DNA of 64,000 nucleotides from positions 1,944,501-2,008,500 of the forward strand of contig WPIO01000074.1 in the NCBI GenBank assembly GCA_009760855.2, written 5' to 3'. A program made the position numbers and the translations under genes. The notes under the pieces were generated by a model. It ran no database searches and was not told the origin of the DNA. It saw only the letters and a program-made list of their open reading frames with translations. This DNA is from Cristatella mucedo (taxonomy: Eukaryota; Bryozoa; Phylactolaemata; Cristatellidae). Below, piece after piece: positions 32,940 to 45,350 of the stretch. Position 1 is the stretch's first letter. Every line of letters begins with the position of its first letter.

Positions 32940-34670
32940 GTGTCCGTAATTCTTATCCCACTCAAAGAAGACAACAAGTTCTTTGAATCCTATTCTCACT
33001 GTCCTGCTCCTAAGTTGCTTTGATCTCTGCTGCCAGGTATAACTAGTAGCATTAATATGTCATTAATCTCTGGTCATGTCCCAGCACCTTTAAAAAAGGT
33101 GTAGTCAGGACATTTCTCAAGTTAGCGACAGTTGTCAGAGAAACCTTGAGAGCAACTACCACTCAATTTACCTTCTGTAATTTCTATCACAGACACTGGA
33201 ACGAGTCGTGGCAGACCAGCTGAACTCATGTAATGAACCTTCACATCTTGCTAGTAAGTTTCAGTCTGGCTTAAGAGCTAATCGCTCCACGGAGTCAGCA
33301 TTGCTTAAGGTGTACAACGACCTACTTAGGAATGCAGACATAGGTAGAGTGTCTGTTCATTTTGCTCAAAATTTCGGCTGCTTGTGATAGTATCGATTAC
33401 AATGTTCTTCTAGAGCGCCTCTCATCTCGCCTGGGCATCACTGGCACTGCTCTGCAATGGTTCAGGTTCTATCTTAGTGGGATACTCCAGATTATTGAAG
33501 TGAATGGACAAAGATCATCCGAAGTACCTCTGAAATATGGGGTACCCCAGGGCTCTGTGCTAGGTCAGGTTCTTTTCATGGTTTATACTCCCCCTCTTGC
33601 TGATGTGATTGCCAAACACAATCTAGGCTTTCACTCCTATGCGGATGACACTCAGGTGTACCTTTGCTTTGATTTCTTCCAGTATTGGAGTACCTCGAGT
33701 TATCTCAAGTCACTTGCTGCATATATTAATGACATCCGCACGTGGGTGGAAGCGAATTTCCTTAAATTAAATGATGATAAAATCAAAGTACTAGTTATCT
33801 GCAATGCAAGTGTGATTCAGAAATCGGACAGGCTAAAGCTTACAATCGGCTCTACTCACATCTTTTCTGTTTAATCAGCACAAAATCTTGGTATCATATT
33901 CCTAAGTAACCATTCGTTAGAAAACCACATCAGCTCAACAATCAATTCTGCCAGCTTTCAGCTGCGTAACATTGCTAAAATTGTGTCTTGTTTAGATAAG
34001 GATACCACGTCTAACTTGGTCCATGCATTCGTGACATCCCGTCTCGACTTCTGCAACTCACTGCTTAGTGGCCTACCAGCATGTGCGATACGGCTATTGC
34101 AGCCGGTACAAAGCTCTGCAGGTAGCTAGCTATGTGTGTCGTGAGCGTCACAGTTGCCACATCACACCACCTCTTGCCAACCTGCACGAGCAACCAGTCA
34201 AGCAACGAATCGACTTCATGGTTTTCTTGCTCACTTCACTTGCCCTTTATTCTTTTTCTCCAACTATTAGATCTGCTCACCCACCAGGCTAAGCATCGTA
34301 CCAAACGCTTTTCGGAATGTAAGTGTTTACTTAAGCCTCATAAAAACCTTGCATCTTCTGGATACCGTGCTTCTAGATCGTACGCTCTCAAAAGCTGGAA
34401 CTCACTCGCGACTTCGGTCACGACCTTCCTTGACTTGATCACATTTAAAAAGAAATTTAAAACGCACCTATTTATAACAGCATTTAGTGGGTTCATGTAA
34501 TTCCTCCTTTATGGGCTTAAGCATGCTGAAAATATTGCATGCTGCCACTAACCACACTTGCATGCTGCCCTATGCATGTCACCCCTAACCATGTTATCCA
34601 TGTTGTTTATCAAACATGGTACCATTCACCATTCGATAGTATTTCCTTGCAGCAAATGTGCTTTGTCTTT
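32940..34670 (+). pseudogene. LINE1 reverse transcriptase copy, decayed (CR1/L2 clade)
   Basis: Starts near the thumb-proximal side of the N-terminal RT region, with LNSCNEPSHLASKFQSGL-type sequence at about 33,220-33,270. It continues in the frame 33,362-33,874 with LLERLSSRLGITGTALQWF, SEVPLKYGVPQGSVLG and SYADDTQVYLCFD. The active-site YADD is present, but the first catalytic motif reads ACDSID where the better copy has AFDTID, and stops and frame changes follow at 33,873 and beyond. C-terminal pieces are visible to about 34,490, then 3' UTR sequence to about 34,670. The endonuclease domain is absent, so the copy is 5'-truncated and dead. Confidence 0.85.
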
Positions 34671-36404
34671 GTATCTCAGGCGTTTGACACTCAGTCCTCA
34701 TTTGTTCGCACGTTTTGTCAAGCTTGCAGTCAGCAGACCTAGCAAGTTTAATTTCTTCGGTGAATCTAAGGTTACTTTGGCGGAGAGGACACGACGTGCT
34801 TAGTCAGACGTCCCGCAGGGTAAAGCTTTTAAGCAAGTACTGCTAGGTATCGTCCTGCCAATTATTGCAGTCGGAAGTGGGCATAGTGGGTGACGAAGTG
34901 GAGTTCTCTTACTACTCTGGAGCTTACGTTTGCAGAAAACAGGGCGGTTCGATGGCCGATAAACTGAGGGTGCAGCTAAAGAAAACTTTAAGAAAGCTTT
35001 AGCTGTTCACTTAGAACTTGCTGCATTAAAAGCAAGCCACAGTTGATAATCTTTAATGCGTGCTGCTGAGATCATTGTTCAAAGCCCAAAAAGCCTGTTA
35101 TGAAGCATGTCGGAAAAAATTAATCGTATGTTTACGGACTTTGGAGCTAGAAACTGTAATTTAGACTCTTGTCCAGCACGTACGGTGGGCTTCGCTGGAA
35201 CGACGGGTCAATAAAGAATCGGAGAACCCTCCGAACACTGCCACCTGGTTGCGTCGCATTCTGCTGCCCTGTCTTTGATTATTAGTGCAGCATCAAGTGG
35301 GCCAAATGTCAGCTCGAGATGCAGCTGCGCCTGAATGTTGAGACAATCGATAGTTGCATTGACAGGTCGCACTTCTTGTAGACACTGGGATTCTTGAGAA
35401 CGATAGCACGAGTTCGTACTCAAGCCCTTTTAAATGCGCGTGGGCATGATGCTGTTAATAATTAAAATTATCTTGGCGCATGATGTATATGTGCAAATGC
35501 ATGCTGATTTTGTTATCTTACAAACATGTGTACATTTATATTGTATTCGCTTTAAGGCTACTTGATCGGTTTTCTGGCTGTGCTTGTAGCAGGCTAGCTC
35601 GTGCTCAAGCCGTCGGTCTTTATCGGCGATCTCTAAACGTGGCGGAAACTCGACCCACAGATAGTCAATTAAAGGCATTCATTCACGGCCTAAAAGCTTA
35701 GACTCAATATGGATGAAGCGAAGCTACCGGTTTAGGCACTCCACGGTTGTAAAAAGCAGTACGTTGAAGCGAATGAGCTCTAAATTATGTTAGTCAACTA
35801 ATGTTACTATCACGATGATATCTATGCTGTAACTCTCATAACGTGGCGGGATCAATGCCAAGGACGAACAGCAGCAGTGGCCTCTCTTGGCCAGCTATGG
35901 TTGCTGCACCGCCTTCTGCCGAATGGCGAAGGCTTCATCATAAACTAAAGATCCTCAGCAGTGTTCGACCAATTACGAACAGAATGTAAGGAAAGGAGAG
36001 AGATAGTATTGAAAGACTGGCGATGTAGAAATAGGGAACGAATATATCCAGCTAGCGCCTTCCAAAGTCTCCGGCTGGCGCCCACAATCATCTAAACAGG
36101 GTAAGCTTCATTTGTCTTGGCACTGGAGCTGCAGCAGATTTTCCCATCGTCAATCTGAAAGCGTTTTTGAGACTGAGCTTCTTCCGCGGCGTCGCCTGGT
36201 TTTGAGGAAGATCCTTTATTAGTCAAAGTGCTATGAGTGACGATGCAGGGGGCATGGACTAATTTCTCGAGTCTGGATATAAGTGTTTCGATTGTCAGTG
36301 CATACAGCAGCCGGAAACTGTAATATGCTACTCTCAGGAGCTCGGGCGAGGGACGTAGACAAAGAAGGCAAACACCGTCGGTATATTGCAGCGACTGCTT
36401 TGCT
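34671..36404. other. Single-copy sequence, nothing secure
   Basis: Two minus-strand frames, 35,208-35,423 and 35,430-35,678, look non-random in composition (for example AQLHLELTFGPLDAALIIKD) but have no clear splice sites and no recognised domain. They may be exon remnants. Confidence 0.3.
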
Positions 36405-36525
36405 GAGCTGATTGGCCCAGTGGTTAAGGTGCTAGCTACACCTAAGGTTTAGCCGAGTTCGCAGGATCGAGTCCGTGGCATATGAGAAGCGCCTGAATAG
36501 AGATTAATTTCTCAGAATGCGCTAC
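36405..36525 (+). mobile_element. SINE2 copy
   Basis: GCTGATTGGCCCAGTGGTTAAGGTGC (A-box TGGCCCAGTGG), TTCGCAGGATCGAGTCC (B-box-like), then GGCATATGAGAAGCGCCTGAATAG, AGATTAATTTCTC and GCGCT, the LINE1-like stem-loop tail. Confidence 0.85.
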
Positions 36526-36596
36526 GCAAAGGAATTACATTACATGAGGAAACATTGTGCACACTGAAGCGAAATTGTTTTCTAATGATCTAATAT

Positions 36597-38455
36597 TAAT
36601 AATAATAATATTGCACTTGATAAAGCGCCCTCAGAGAACTTAATCTCTTTCTAGGTGCTTTACATTTGCTGCAAAGTGATACGCAATAGAATAGTAAGTA
36701 AAATCATGATTGAAAAACAAACAAAATGAATAACATGGTTAGGGGTTACATGCACTGGGTCAGCATGCAAATGTGGTTAGTGGCAGCATGAACAGTGTCA
36801 GCACGCATAAGCACATCGAAGACGAATGACAAGGACCCACTAAATGCTGTCCTAAATAGGTATGTTTTTAAGTTTCTTTTAAATGTGGTCAGGTCAGGGG
36901 ATGTTCTGATGCAGGTCGGGAGGGAGTTCCAGGCTGTGGGAGCATACGAGCTAAATGCACGGTCTCCAAAGGATTTGAGGTTTGTACGAGGTATTTCTAG
37001 ACTGTTGGATTCCGAAAAGCGAGTGGTACGATGCTTTGCCTGATGGGGTAGTGTATCTGAAAGATAGGCTGGAGCCATAGAATGAAGAGACCTAAAAGTG
37101 AGCGACAAAACCTTGAAGTCAATCCGTTGCTTGACTGGTAACCAGTGCAGGTCGGCGAGAAGTGGAGTAATGTGGCAACTGCGACGCTCACGACAGACAA
37201 GCCTAGCTGCAGAGTTTTGCACCAGCTGCAATCGCCTGATCGCACATGCTGGTAGGCCAGTAAGCAGTGAGTTGCAGAAGTCGAGACGAGATGTCACGAA
37301 TGCATGGACCAACTTGGACGTGGTATCCTTATCTAAACAAGCCCTAATTTTAGCAATGTTATGAAGCTGAAAATAGGCTGATTTGACTGTGGAGCTGATG
37401 TGGTCGTCTAACGAGAGGTCGCTTTGGAATATGACACCTAGATTTCGAGCTGATGCAACTGGAGATATGCTGGCAGAGCCAATTTTGAAAGTAAGCCTTT
37501 CCAATTTCTGAATAACACTAGGTTTGCCCATAACTAGTAAGTTAGTTTTATCATCGTTTAGTTTTAGAAAATTTGCTGCCATCCATGATCGGATGTCATC
37601 AATGCATGCAGCAAGTGAGTTGAGAGAATTTGAGGTGCTCGAAGGCTGGGAGGGATCAAAGCAAAGGTACAACTGAGTGTCATCCGCATAGAAGTGAAAG
37701 CCTAGATCGTGCTTGGCAATCACATCAGCGAGAGGGAGAGTATAAACGGTGAAAAGGACCGGACCTAGCACAGAGCCCTGAGGTACTCCATATTTTAGAG
37801 GTACTTCAGATGATCTTTGTCCATTCACGTCAACACTCTGTAGTCTCCCACTGAGATAGGACTAGAACCACTGCAGAGCAGTGCCAGTGATGCCCAGGCG
37901 AGATGAGAGGTGCTCTAGAAGAACGTTGGGATCGATGGTATCAAAAGCTGCCGAAAGATCGAGCAAAACAAGAAGAGACACTCTACTCATGTCTGCATTC
38001 CTAAGTAGGTCGTTGTATACCCGAAGCAATGCTGACTCTGTGGAGTGATTAGCTCTAAAGCCAGACTGGAACTTACTAGCAAGGTGTGAGGTTTCGATAT
38101 ACGAGTTCAGCTGGTCTGCCACGACCCGTTCCAGTGTCTTTGATAGGAATGGTAGAAGGGAGACTGGGCGGTAGTTGCTTAAGTTCTCTTGGTCTAGTGT
38201 AGCTTTCTTGAGAAGTGGCCTGACCTCAGCTTTTTTGAAAGGTGCTGGGACCTGACCTGAGGCAATGACATATTAATGATGGTGGTTATGCATGGCAGCA
38301 GCAGATCAATGCAACGTAGGAGCAGGACAGTGGGAATAGGGTCCAGTGGACTTGTTGTCTTCTTTGATTGAGATACGAGCTTTAGGACTACGTCACTGGT
38401 GACCTGTTTAAATGCAGACATTGAGGCGCAGCCAGGAACCGAGACCCTCAAAATA
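36597..38455 (-). pseudogene. Best-preserved LINE1: reverse transcriptase ORF 3' half plus 3' UTR (CR1/L2 clade)
   Basis: Non-LTR retrotransposon fragment encoding the RT by which the element copies its RNA at a nicked target. In order: SPLDPIPTVLLLRC (near 38,350), ADQLNSYIETSHLASKFQSG, the first catalytic motif LLDLSAAFDTID, GITGTALQWF, SEVPLKYGVPQGSVLGPVLF, the active-site HFYADDTQLYLC, NFLKLNDDKTNLLVMG, then the C-terminal region ending WNSLPTCIRTSPDLTTFKRN. Defects are a TAG at 37,862-37,864 directly after QWF and a frame change between 38,123 and 38,200. The endonuclease and everything N-terminal are missing, typical of 5' truncation. The 3' UTR carries AGAGATTAAGTTCTCT (36,634-36,649 on the complement) and ends in (TTA)n. 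Confidence 0.92.
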
Positions 38456-39284
38456 GAACGTACTGTGCAGATCGCTACTGCCGCCCCCAGAATTGGCTTA
38501 AAGGCATGTGCCTACGGCTTACAACACTTTGCCGTGGAAGTGAACACTAAATAAAATGTATAGTAGTCGTCTTAGCTTACAATATTTTTTAGCATAGTCA
38601 TAAGTAGCAAACAAACTCCTGTTATGTGACTCATATTCACGTCACACTTTAGGCCGGTAAACTAGCCATGCTGAAATGTGGGCCAGTAGCAGATCGGCCC
38701 TCACTCCTTAGGCGAAGCCAGTCGTCGGTGCGTGAAAGTAGATGGAGACCTGATGGCCTAGTACAAGCAAGAGAAATACAGTCCTTAACAGTTCTGCTGG
38801 AAGCAGCTTCTGGGCTATATTTTTGCGAGAATAGAACTCTGCTAGCAAGTAGGTGCTTAAAAGATGGAAGTAGCTGTAGTTTTCGACTTGTGCACAAGTA
38901 GCCGGGCGATGCATCGTGCAATGCTTGCAATCGCTTGCCCCCACCCACTCTCCCCGATTGTTCGAAAACCGGGGCTTTGCATGTTTGCCGCCTCAGAGCA
39001 GCACCAGGCGCACCGGATGCTGCCACAGTGGCGACATCATGCTTTCATTCTTGCTTTTTTCCGAAGCCCTTCGGGCGGTTTCGTTTTGTCACCCTACAAT
39101 CCCTTTCATGGTAAACTAACCTGAGGCTCTGGCGGCTTTTGTGCTAAACCGACCGGTGGTGACACAGTGAAGCAGCAGCAGCAGCAGAGCGTGGCAACTG
39201 CTGCCGCCAAGGAAGCTTCCGGCCTACTTGCTGTAATACGGTGGTTCTGGTTTGGGAGCCGCATAAGCTCAGCTGAGCTGCTCG
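38456..39284. other. Single-copy sequence, nothing secure
   Basis: The minus frame 38,649-39,026 (125 codons) and overlapping plus frames have no recognised domain. A short (GCA)n run lies at 39,172-39,187. Confidence 0.35.
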
Positions 39285-39336
39285 AAATGATAGATGAAAA
39301 TGATAGATGAAAATGATAGATGAAAATGATAGATGA
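39285..39336 (+). repeat. 13-bp tandem repeat, four copies
   Basis: AAATGATAGATGA repeated four times, followed by a partial AAAAGATAG. Confidence 0.95.
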
Positions 39337-39814
39337 AAAAGATAGCAAATCTCACTGACCGCTCAGCGATACTCCCCTCCGTGCAAATGTGGCTGCTCAG
39401 TGTGCAGTGTGCTGCAGGCAGCAAGCTAGCCGGCTCGCTAGCTAGCAGGCTACTCTCTGTATCCCTTCAGTTTGAAACGAAGCTCTGCTGGAAACTCGTT
39501 AGGCACTTCGATGTTCGTTAGCGTTCGTCGGCTGCAGTCGGCATAACCTTCAATGTCTTGGGAGCCAAGCTGAAAATGCGAACCACTTTGCTGCACATCT
39601 TTGATTTGTCCGAGCTTGCAGTCTATGCCAATGTCCCAGATATGCAGGTCAAATTGAACACACTTGATGCATATTATCTCCGTGTGAATCGGCCCGAAAT
39701 CTAGGTATACTGTTCCAAATTTACCCTTCCTTAGACGACCACACTGGCTCTACTGTCAAGTATGAGAACTTTCTGCCACATAAAATTGCTAAAAGTCAGG
39801 AGTGCTTAGGCCGT
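39337..39814. other. Single-copy sequence, nothing recognised
   Basis: Contains a small palindromic GCTAGCCGG/CTCGCTAGCTAGC patch near 39,425-39,450. No gene is supported. Confidence 0.4.
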
Positions 39815-40010
39815 GAAGCTAAATATAATTTGGTCTATGCATTTGTGGAATCCCGTCTCGACTTTTGTAGGTCAATGCTTGCAGGTCTACTGGCTGGTAT
39901 TTACAATTGGTGCAAAAATCTTCTGCTAGGCTTATCAGTTATGAACTTTGCAGTGGCCATATTACATCTGTTTCATCGACCTGCACTGGCTCCCAGTCAA
40001 GCCAGCATGC
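39815..40010 (+). mobile_element. LINE1 internal fragment
   Basis: The frame from 39,830 reads VYAFVESRLDFCRSMLAGLL, matching VHAFVTSRLDFCNSLLTGLP of the copy at 36.6-38.5 kb. It then decays through CACTGGCTCCCAGTCAAG, the region of DLHWLPVKQ. Both ends are missing. Confidence 0.75.
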
Positions 40011-40324
40011 CTACGTGCCGCCACGAGAGTAGGCACATAATCGTGCCCTCGTGCTCACACGAGTACGCCAGCGTGTGCACATCTGTTTGCACGAACAAGT
40101 TCTCTACTCGGTGCACCCGAACACAGGGACTTGATTTAAGATGCAGATACAATGTAGGATTGTACTTTCTGTTGGTGAAAACAAAAGCACTGCTAAAATC
40201 ATAAGGAAGTGAAGTATTAACAATAAGTAAGCATTTGCTTGGTGCCCTCAGGAAACCAAATCTATGTACAGGCAATTTACATGTGCTGAAGTGGACGCAC
40301 ATCGTTTGCTTTGGGATAGCATGT

Positions 40325-40395
40325 TTTTAATGACTTCGGTCACAAGGTCATGGGATCGAATCTTTCACTGGGCGATTCTTTAGTGCCGCAAACTT
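40325..40395 (+). mobile_element. SINE1 partial copy
   Basis: CACAAGGTCATGGGATCGAATC and ACTGGGCGATTCTTTAGTGCCGC match the B-box region and the next 25 bp of SINE1; the rest is not visible. Confidence 0.5.
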
Positions 40396-40632
40396 TGTAA
40401 AGAATCCAAGTTGCATTTTTCAGGCTATTTGCACAAGCGCGTTTAGTATTAGCAACGTTGGCAGGGTAGATGGGAAGCATCTTATCAAGCACTGCTCAAG
40501 CAGTCTCTGGTGGCTGTGCTCCCACTGCTGACATTCTATTTCTTTATAATCCAAAACCAGCTTTGCTATCATTCAACGCAACATGCAGTATAACGTGCCA
40601 CCATGTAGTGATCATCCTATTCTATTGCCTTC

Positions 40633-40800
40633 AAGTTAGCTAATGGACCGTAATAGCCCAGGAGGTGAAGCACTTGCTCCATGCAACTGAGGTCGTAACT
40701 TCAAATCCTGCAGCGGCTGGTTCTTTATTGGCAACTGCAAGTAGTGGTTATAGAAGCATACGGCTGTTGTGGTGCTATGTAAATAAAGCTATTAAATCAT
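40633..40800 (+). mobile_element. SINE1 copy, diverged
   Basis: GGACCGTAATAGCCCAGGAGGTGAAGC (head), CTGAGGTCGTAACTTCAAATCCTGC (B-box region), TGGTTCTTTATTGGCAACTGCAAG, and a decayed end TAAAGCTATTAAATCAT. Confidence 0.7.
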
Positions 40801-41094
40801 ATAATACACTGCTATGAATCATATATGCACTTAACCAATAAAGACATTCCTCTATTAACAATGTATCTGCTTTCAGTCTATTTATTCAGTCAATTATTTT
40901 CATGTGCATTTGAGTTAGTGATAAAAGCAATGCATAATATGCTAACAGACCCACTACGAAATCAAATCATGAAATATGTTGATACTTCAAGAGAAGCTGC
41001 AAGAGTAAGAAAGGCAGATGGGAGGGAGAAAGAGATGCAGACAGGCAGACAGATTGGCAAAGCAAGACAAGGATATAGTGTGGCAAACAGATAT
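40801..41094. other. Short single-copy stretch, nothing recognised
   Basis: AT-rich. The open plus frame 40,825-41,130 has no recognised domain. Confidence 0.4.
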
Positions 41095-41240
41095 ATAATA
41101 ATAATTATTATTATAGTAATTATGCATTAAATGTAGTACCCTCAGATAACTCAATCTATTTCTAATCACTGTATATTTGCGGCAAATAAAGCACGATAGA
41201 ATGGTTAGTGGTAACATGCTCGATGACAACAAGTATGGCA
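41095..41240 (-). mobile_element. LINE1 3' end fragment
   Basis: ATAATAATAATTATTATTAT tail, then GTACCCTCAGATAACTCAATCTATTTCTA (stem-loop complement) and GCGGCAAATAAAGCACGATAGAATGG, as in the 36.6-kb copy. Confidence 0.75.
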
Positions 41241-41398
41241 TGGTTGCTTGAGCAGATGAATTTAAAAACAAATGCATAAAGGTTAAGAGAGAGAAAGACA
41301 GAGACAGAGGCGTGCTGAGTGATTTACTGTGTATGCTAACAGGAAGGCAGTAAGTAGCCCAGCAGGAAGGGGACAAGGAGGAAGAGAGATGCATACAG

Positions 41399-41399
41399 T

Positions 41400-41439
<40 letters not shown>

Positions 41440-41490
41440 GACAGAGAGAGACAGAGAGAGACAGAGAGAGAGACAGAGACAGAGAGTAAG
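41399..41490 (+). repeat. (GA)n / (GACAGAGA)n microsatellite
   Basis: GA run 41,401-41,430, then about five GACAGAGAGA units. Confidence 0.95.
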
Positions 41491-43895
41491 GGAGACAGTG
41501 TAGCAAAGGGGGAGGGTGGTGAAGTCGTCTAGCAGCAAATATAAATAGGCAGGGACTGGGTTAACGATCTCTTGCTTTATCCTCATCACATACACTCGCG
41601 ATTGGCCTGGGAATGGTCTCAAGTGTGCTTCATTCACTGAAAAGTGGCTGGCTCTGCCTGCGCCTAATTATCATTATTCTAGAAGCTGTCTAGGGATTAA
41701 ATTCCGGTAAGTGATCCATTCGACGTGTGCTCGTACTGCTTATGCCAGAATTTTAATTGGTTAAGAGATTGCACGTACAAAACGTATTCTAATGATTCAC
41801 TAAACCACAAAGTTGACCTGTAATTGCTAGTCCACTTCATGCTGAAGAAATGAAAATGCAGATGTGCTTTTCTTTGCTTTCCAATTGATAGCTGTGTGCT
41901 TGCAAGCAGAGTTTAGCTGCTGTCTGAGATAAGAAACTTGGGCTTAACGGCCTCAGCTTTCCTGTCAATTTTGTTAACCTCTACAGCTGTGAAACTTTGT
42001 TTTCTTTGGTAAAACTGCAGACCTTGGTGGGCTCACTAGCGTCATAATGTCCGCCAATATCATGTAACAATTTCTAGCACACCACCTTTTCCCTGTTCAT
42101 CGCGGTGCTTCAAAGTGACTGAAAGTGGAGCTTCTTTTACAAGGCCGTTGTTATTCGATTGACGATTTCTGGCGATTTTCATACACTGAGGTAAGTGACA
42201 GTTTTTGTTCATGTGAATATGAGCAAAAGTATTCGTGTTAGAGCCTAAGAGCAATGTCGTCGTTATGTCCTCGGAGAGAGAGTAGATGCATAGCTTGATA
42301 TTTTTATTTTTGAATACAGGCATATGCATGGCGAAGGTATTGAATCGTGCAGAACGATATCTGCTTGATTAGCGACACAAATTTTCTCTAAATCCTTATA
42401 TAGTGCGATTCTTCTGCCATTCTTGATAAAAAACCAAATGCAGCTAGCAGTCGGCTATGATCAGCTTGTGAAGGTTAACTTTCTTACTGTACCTTTACCT
42501 TTATTAATTTTCTGCTGGATCGTATGGCTGCTTTGTGTTTAGTTTCTTCATCATTATTGAAAGGTCAACACACTAAATTGTTGATTGTAGAAGTATTACA
42601 ACACATCCCATGATCCGTGCACGTATTCTGGAAGATGTGCTTTAAATCATCTTATTCCTTGGCTTAAACAGCAACGTGAATACTATCTCAATAACTATTC
42701 TAATTTTACTGAACAGTAAAGATTTTTGTAAGAAGCTATTTGCCTGTTTAGACAAACCAAATAGAAACGTGCAGAGTATGGAAGGTAATATTTGCAAAAG
42801 TCATGGCTGCCTGAAGAAACCTAGAAGTCAGTTGTGATCACCGACCATCCAGCCAGTGGGTAAAAGTGTGAGCTGAATGCTTTCCTAGTTACACAATCAT
42901 GTCAGTCAGTCGAAACCTCATATGAAACCAGTGCTTGTAGAAATCTCTAAATATGCCCACTGATGTATGCATGATATAGGAATTGTTTTGCATAAACTGC
43001 CACACCTCAGTGAGCGGATGCTTAGCTGCCGGTACGTAAGTAAGTGCACCGGAGTCGGTCAATCAAATATTGCTCGCACATCGGAGGGTTAGTAACACCT
43101 GATAGTGTAAGTGGCCATACCTTATGCAATCGGGAGCCCTGTAGTGAGTGTTATGCATTAAGACATTTGGATATGTCTGATGTCATTGCGTGATACAGTA
43201 CACACGGTGAAGCTCCAGTGACATATCTCGTGCTGCTCTCGACATCGTTTTTTACAAGCTGCTGCTAAAAACTGCTATCGTGATCAACCCATGACATGCC
43301 ACCACCACTTAGGTAAGTATGCATTAGTAATTTCTGCACTAATTAATTCATTAGTTTGCTCACGGTCAGCTCCCGCTCGAGAACGATCAGCCTCTTTCAC
43401 TTTGCTTTCGACAATTGGCCATCAGAGCATTTATTCTCTGGCTGTGGATTTAACAACGTCTGCTTTGTTTTCATTGATATGCTACGGATTTAGAAATCAG
43501 CATCAGCTTCTATTATGCTAAGAAATATTTTTGGTTGCTTTGTGTACTGTTAATGCACTAAACCAGCGAAAGCTCTCACGTTGGATTGCCACTGCATAGT
43601 TTTGCATGTGTATACCAACACAAGGTAACTGAATATTTTTCATTGAAAGATGTACGTGGACAGAGCCCACAGGGTGTAAACAGGCTGAATACAAGCTGCG
43701 CAGGTAAATTCTTTGCGTCAGAGGATGCGGCGATATAAAGTCATCACTGAGTTTGAGACCAAATGTGTAAAGGAACTGTTTGCACGTTCTCCCGAGGATC
43801 AGATTCAGGGCCTTAGATGTAGGTATATTATCAGAGACGGAAGAGCTGGTCGTGCAACACATGGCCCAAAAAGTAAGCTTTCTAGTATGCAAGCG
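41491..43895. other. Single-copy AT-rich sequence, nothing secure
   Basis: A good-looking splice donor, CTTAG|GTAAGT, occurs at about 43,311-43,318 but follows no convincing exon. No transposon family from this window is recognised. Confidence 0.4.
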
Positions 43896-44095
43896 TCGGC
43901 AAGAGAATTAAATGACCTGAAAGTGAGTGACCTTAAAGTACAAGCCTGCCTAGTAGCCAGTGCAGGCACTTGGGCAGTGCCTTGATGAGCAAGGTTCAAT
44001 GTCATATGGGTAGATGAGAGAAACGGCAGATTTGTACATCATATGTAGGCATTGTAGTGCAATGGCAGCCAGACCTACAAAGAGAAAGTGACAGA
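43896..44095 (-). mobile_element. Possible decayed LINE1 fragment
   Basis: GACCTGAAAGTGAGTGACCTTAAAGT and CCAGTGCAGG match the order of 37,088-37,150 with many changes. Confidence 0.35.
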
Positions 44096-44564
44096 CGTGT
44101 GGCTCTTTTATCTTACAATCCGAGGACTGACCCAGTGGTATACTAATCAAGCTTACCCAAAATGTTAGGGAATTACTTAGCCAAAATCAAAGGCAGACTT
44201 GTGGTGAAGCTGATGCAATCGTCAAGTTAAAATAATTACGCAATAGGATAGTCAGATTTCTGCTTACGAGATAAGATAGGTGTGAACTTGTCTAATTTGA
44301 GCATAGTGCCTTTATTGTAAGGTTAGACAAATAATTTGGTCATAGCGATTGTGGCTGTTAATGTCATCATTTTCTATTTAGCATCACTAATGCTCTGCAT
44401 TTGGACGACACTAGCGGCACCTCTATAAATATGTGAACGTAACCTGTATGTATAGCACATTGACATTAGCTTTGTGGGCTTAAACTGAGTTGTCGTGTTG
44501 TTGTGTTAGCATGCAAGTCATGCATGTGGCTTAGTGTATGTGAAGCCCAAACGTGTGCAACGTA

Positions 44565-44610
44565 TTAGTGTGTGTATGTGCGTGTGCAGTGCATGTGTGG
44601 GTCTGTGTAT

Positions 44611-44656
<46 letters not shown>

Positions 44657-45099
44657 GCTCGCAGGTGTGAGCTTTCTCTGTATGTGCTAGTGTATGTGTA
44701 AGTGTATATGTATGCGTCTGTGCATATGTGCACATGCGTGTGAGTTCGCATGCTATGTGTGTGCCTAATGCATCCTGTGTGTGTACTTTGTATTGTGTAT
44801 TTAAGTAGTGTGTGTCCTGCATGTATGCTATGTTGTATGTGTGTATGTAACTGTCCTTGTGTGTGTGTGTGTGCATGTGTCCTATATGTATTGTATGCGT
44901 ACGAGCCCATTGCGGTGTGGTGTGTGTGTGTGTGTGTGTATGTGTGTGTTTGTGCATGCCTGCACGTGTGTGCGTGCGTTTGCAAGTGCTCTCTGTGCTC
45001 GTGCATGTCCTGTGTGTATTCATGCACCTGTGTGTGTGTGTGTGTCTGTGTGTATGCATGTGTGTATGCATGCGTGTGTGTGTGTGTGTGTGTGTGTTT

Positions 45100-45135
<36 letters not shown>

Positions 45136-45160
45136 ACACTCGATTGGGTGTGCATGGGTA
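44565..45160 (+). repeat. (TG)n array, imperfect, about 600 bp
   Basis: TG dinucleotides with TATG, TGCA and CTGT interruptions. Pure runs occur at about 44,617-44,654 and 45,104-45,133. Alternating purine-pyrimidine DNA of this kind can adopt Z-DNA (established property). It yields false Cys/Val-rich and His/Thr-rich ORFs. Confidence 0.97.
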
Positions 45161-45252
45161 TGTGTCTGTGAATGCCTGTGCCCGCGTGCGAGTTCTGAAA
45201 GTGTGTTATATATTAGAAGAGTCAAATCGAGATTAAAAGACACCTAAGAGTG

Positions 45253-45256
<4 letters not shown>

Positions 45257-45332
<76 letters not shown>

Positions 45333-45350
45333 ATATATATATATATATGT
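45257..45350 (+). repeat. (AT)n microsatellite
   Basis: About 70 bp of perfect AT alternation, then TTTA and a further AT run. Self-complementary, so able to extrude a cruciform. Confidence 0.97.

Noticed and set aside
44518-45247. Long His/Thr-rich and Cys/Val-rich ORFs
   Set aside because: They are translations of the (TG)n/(CA)n array on both strands.
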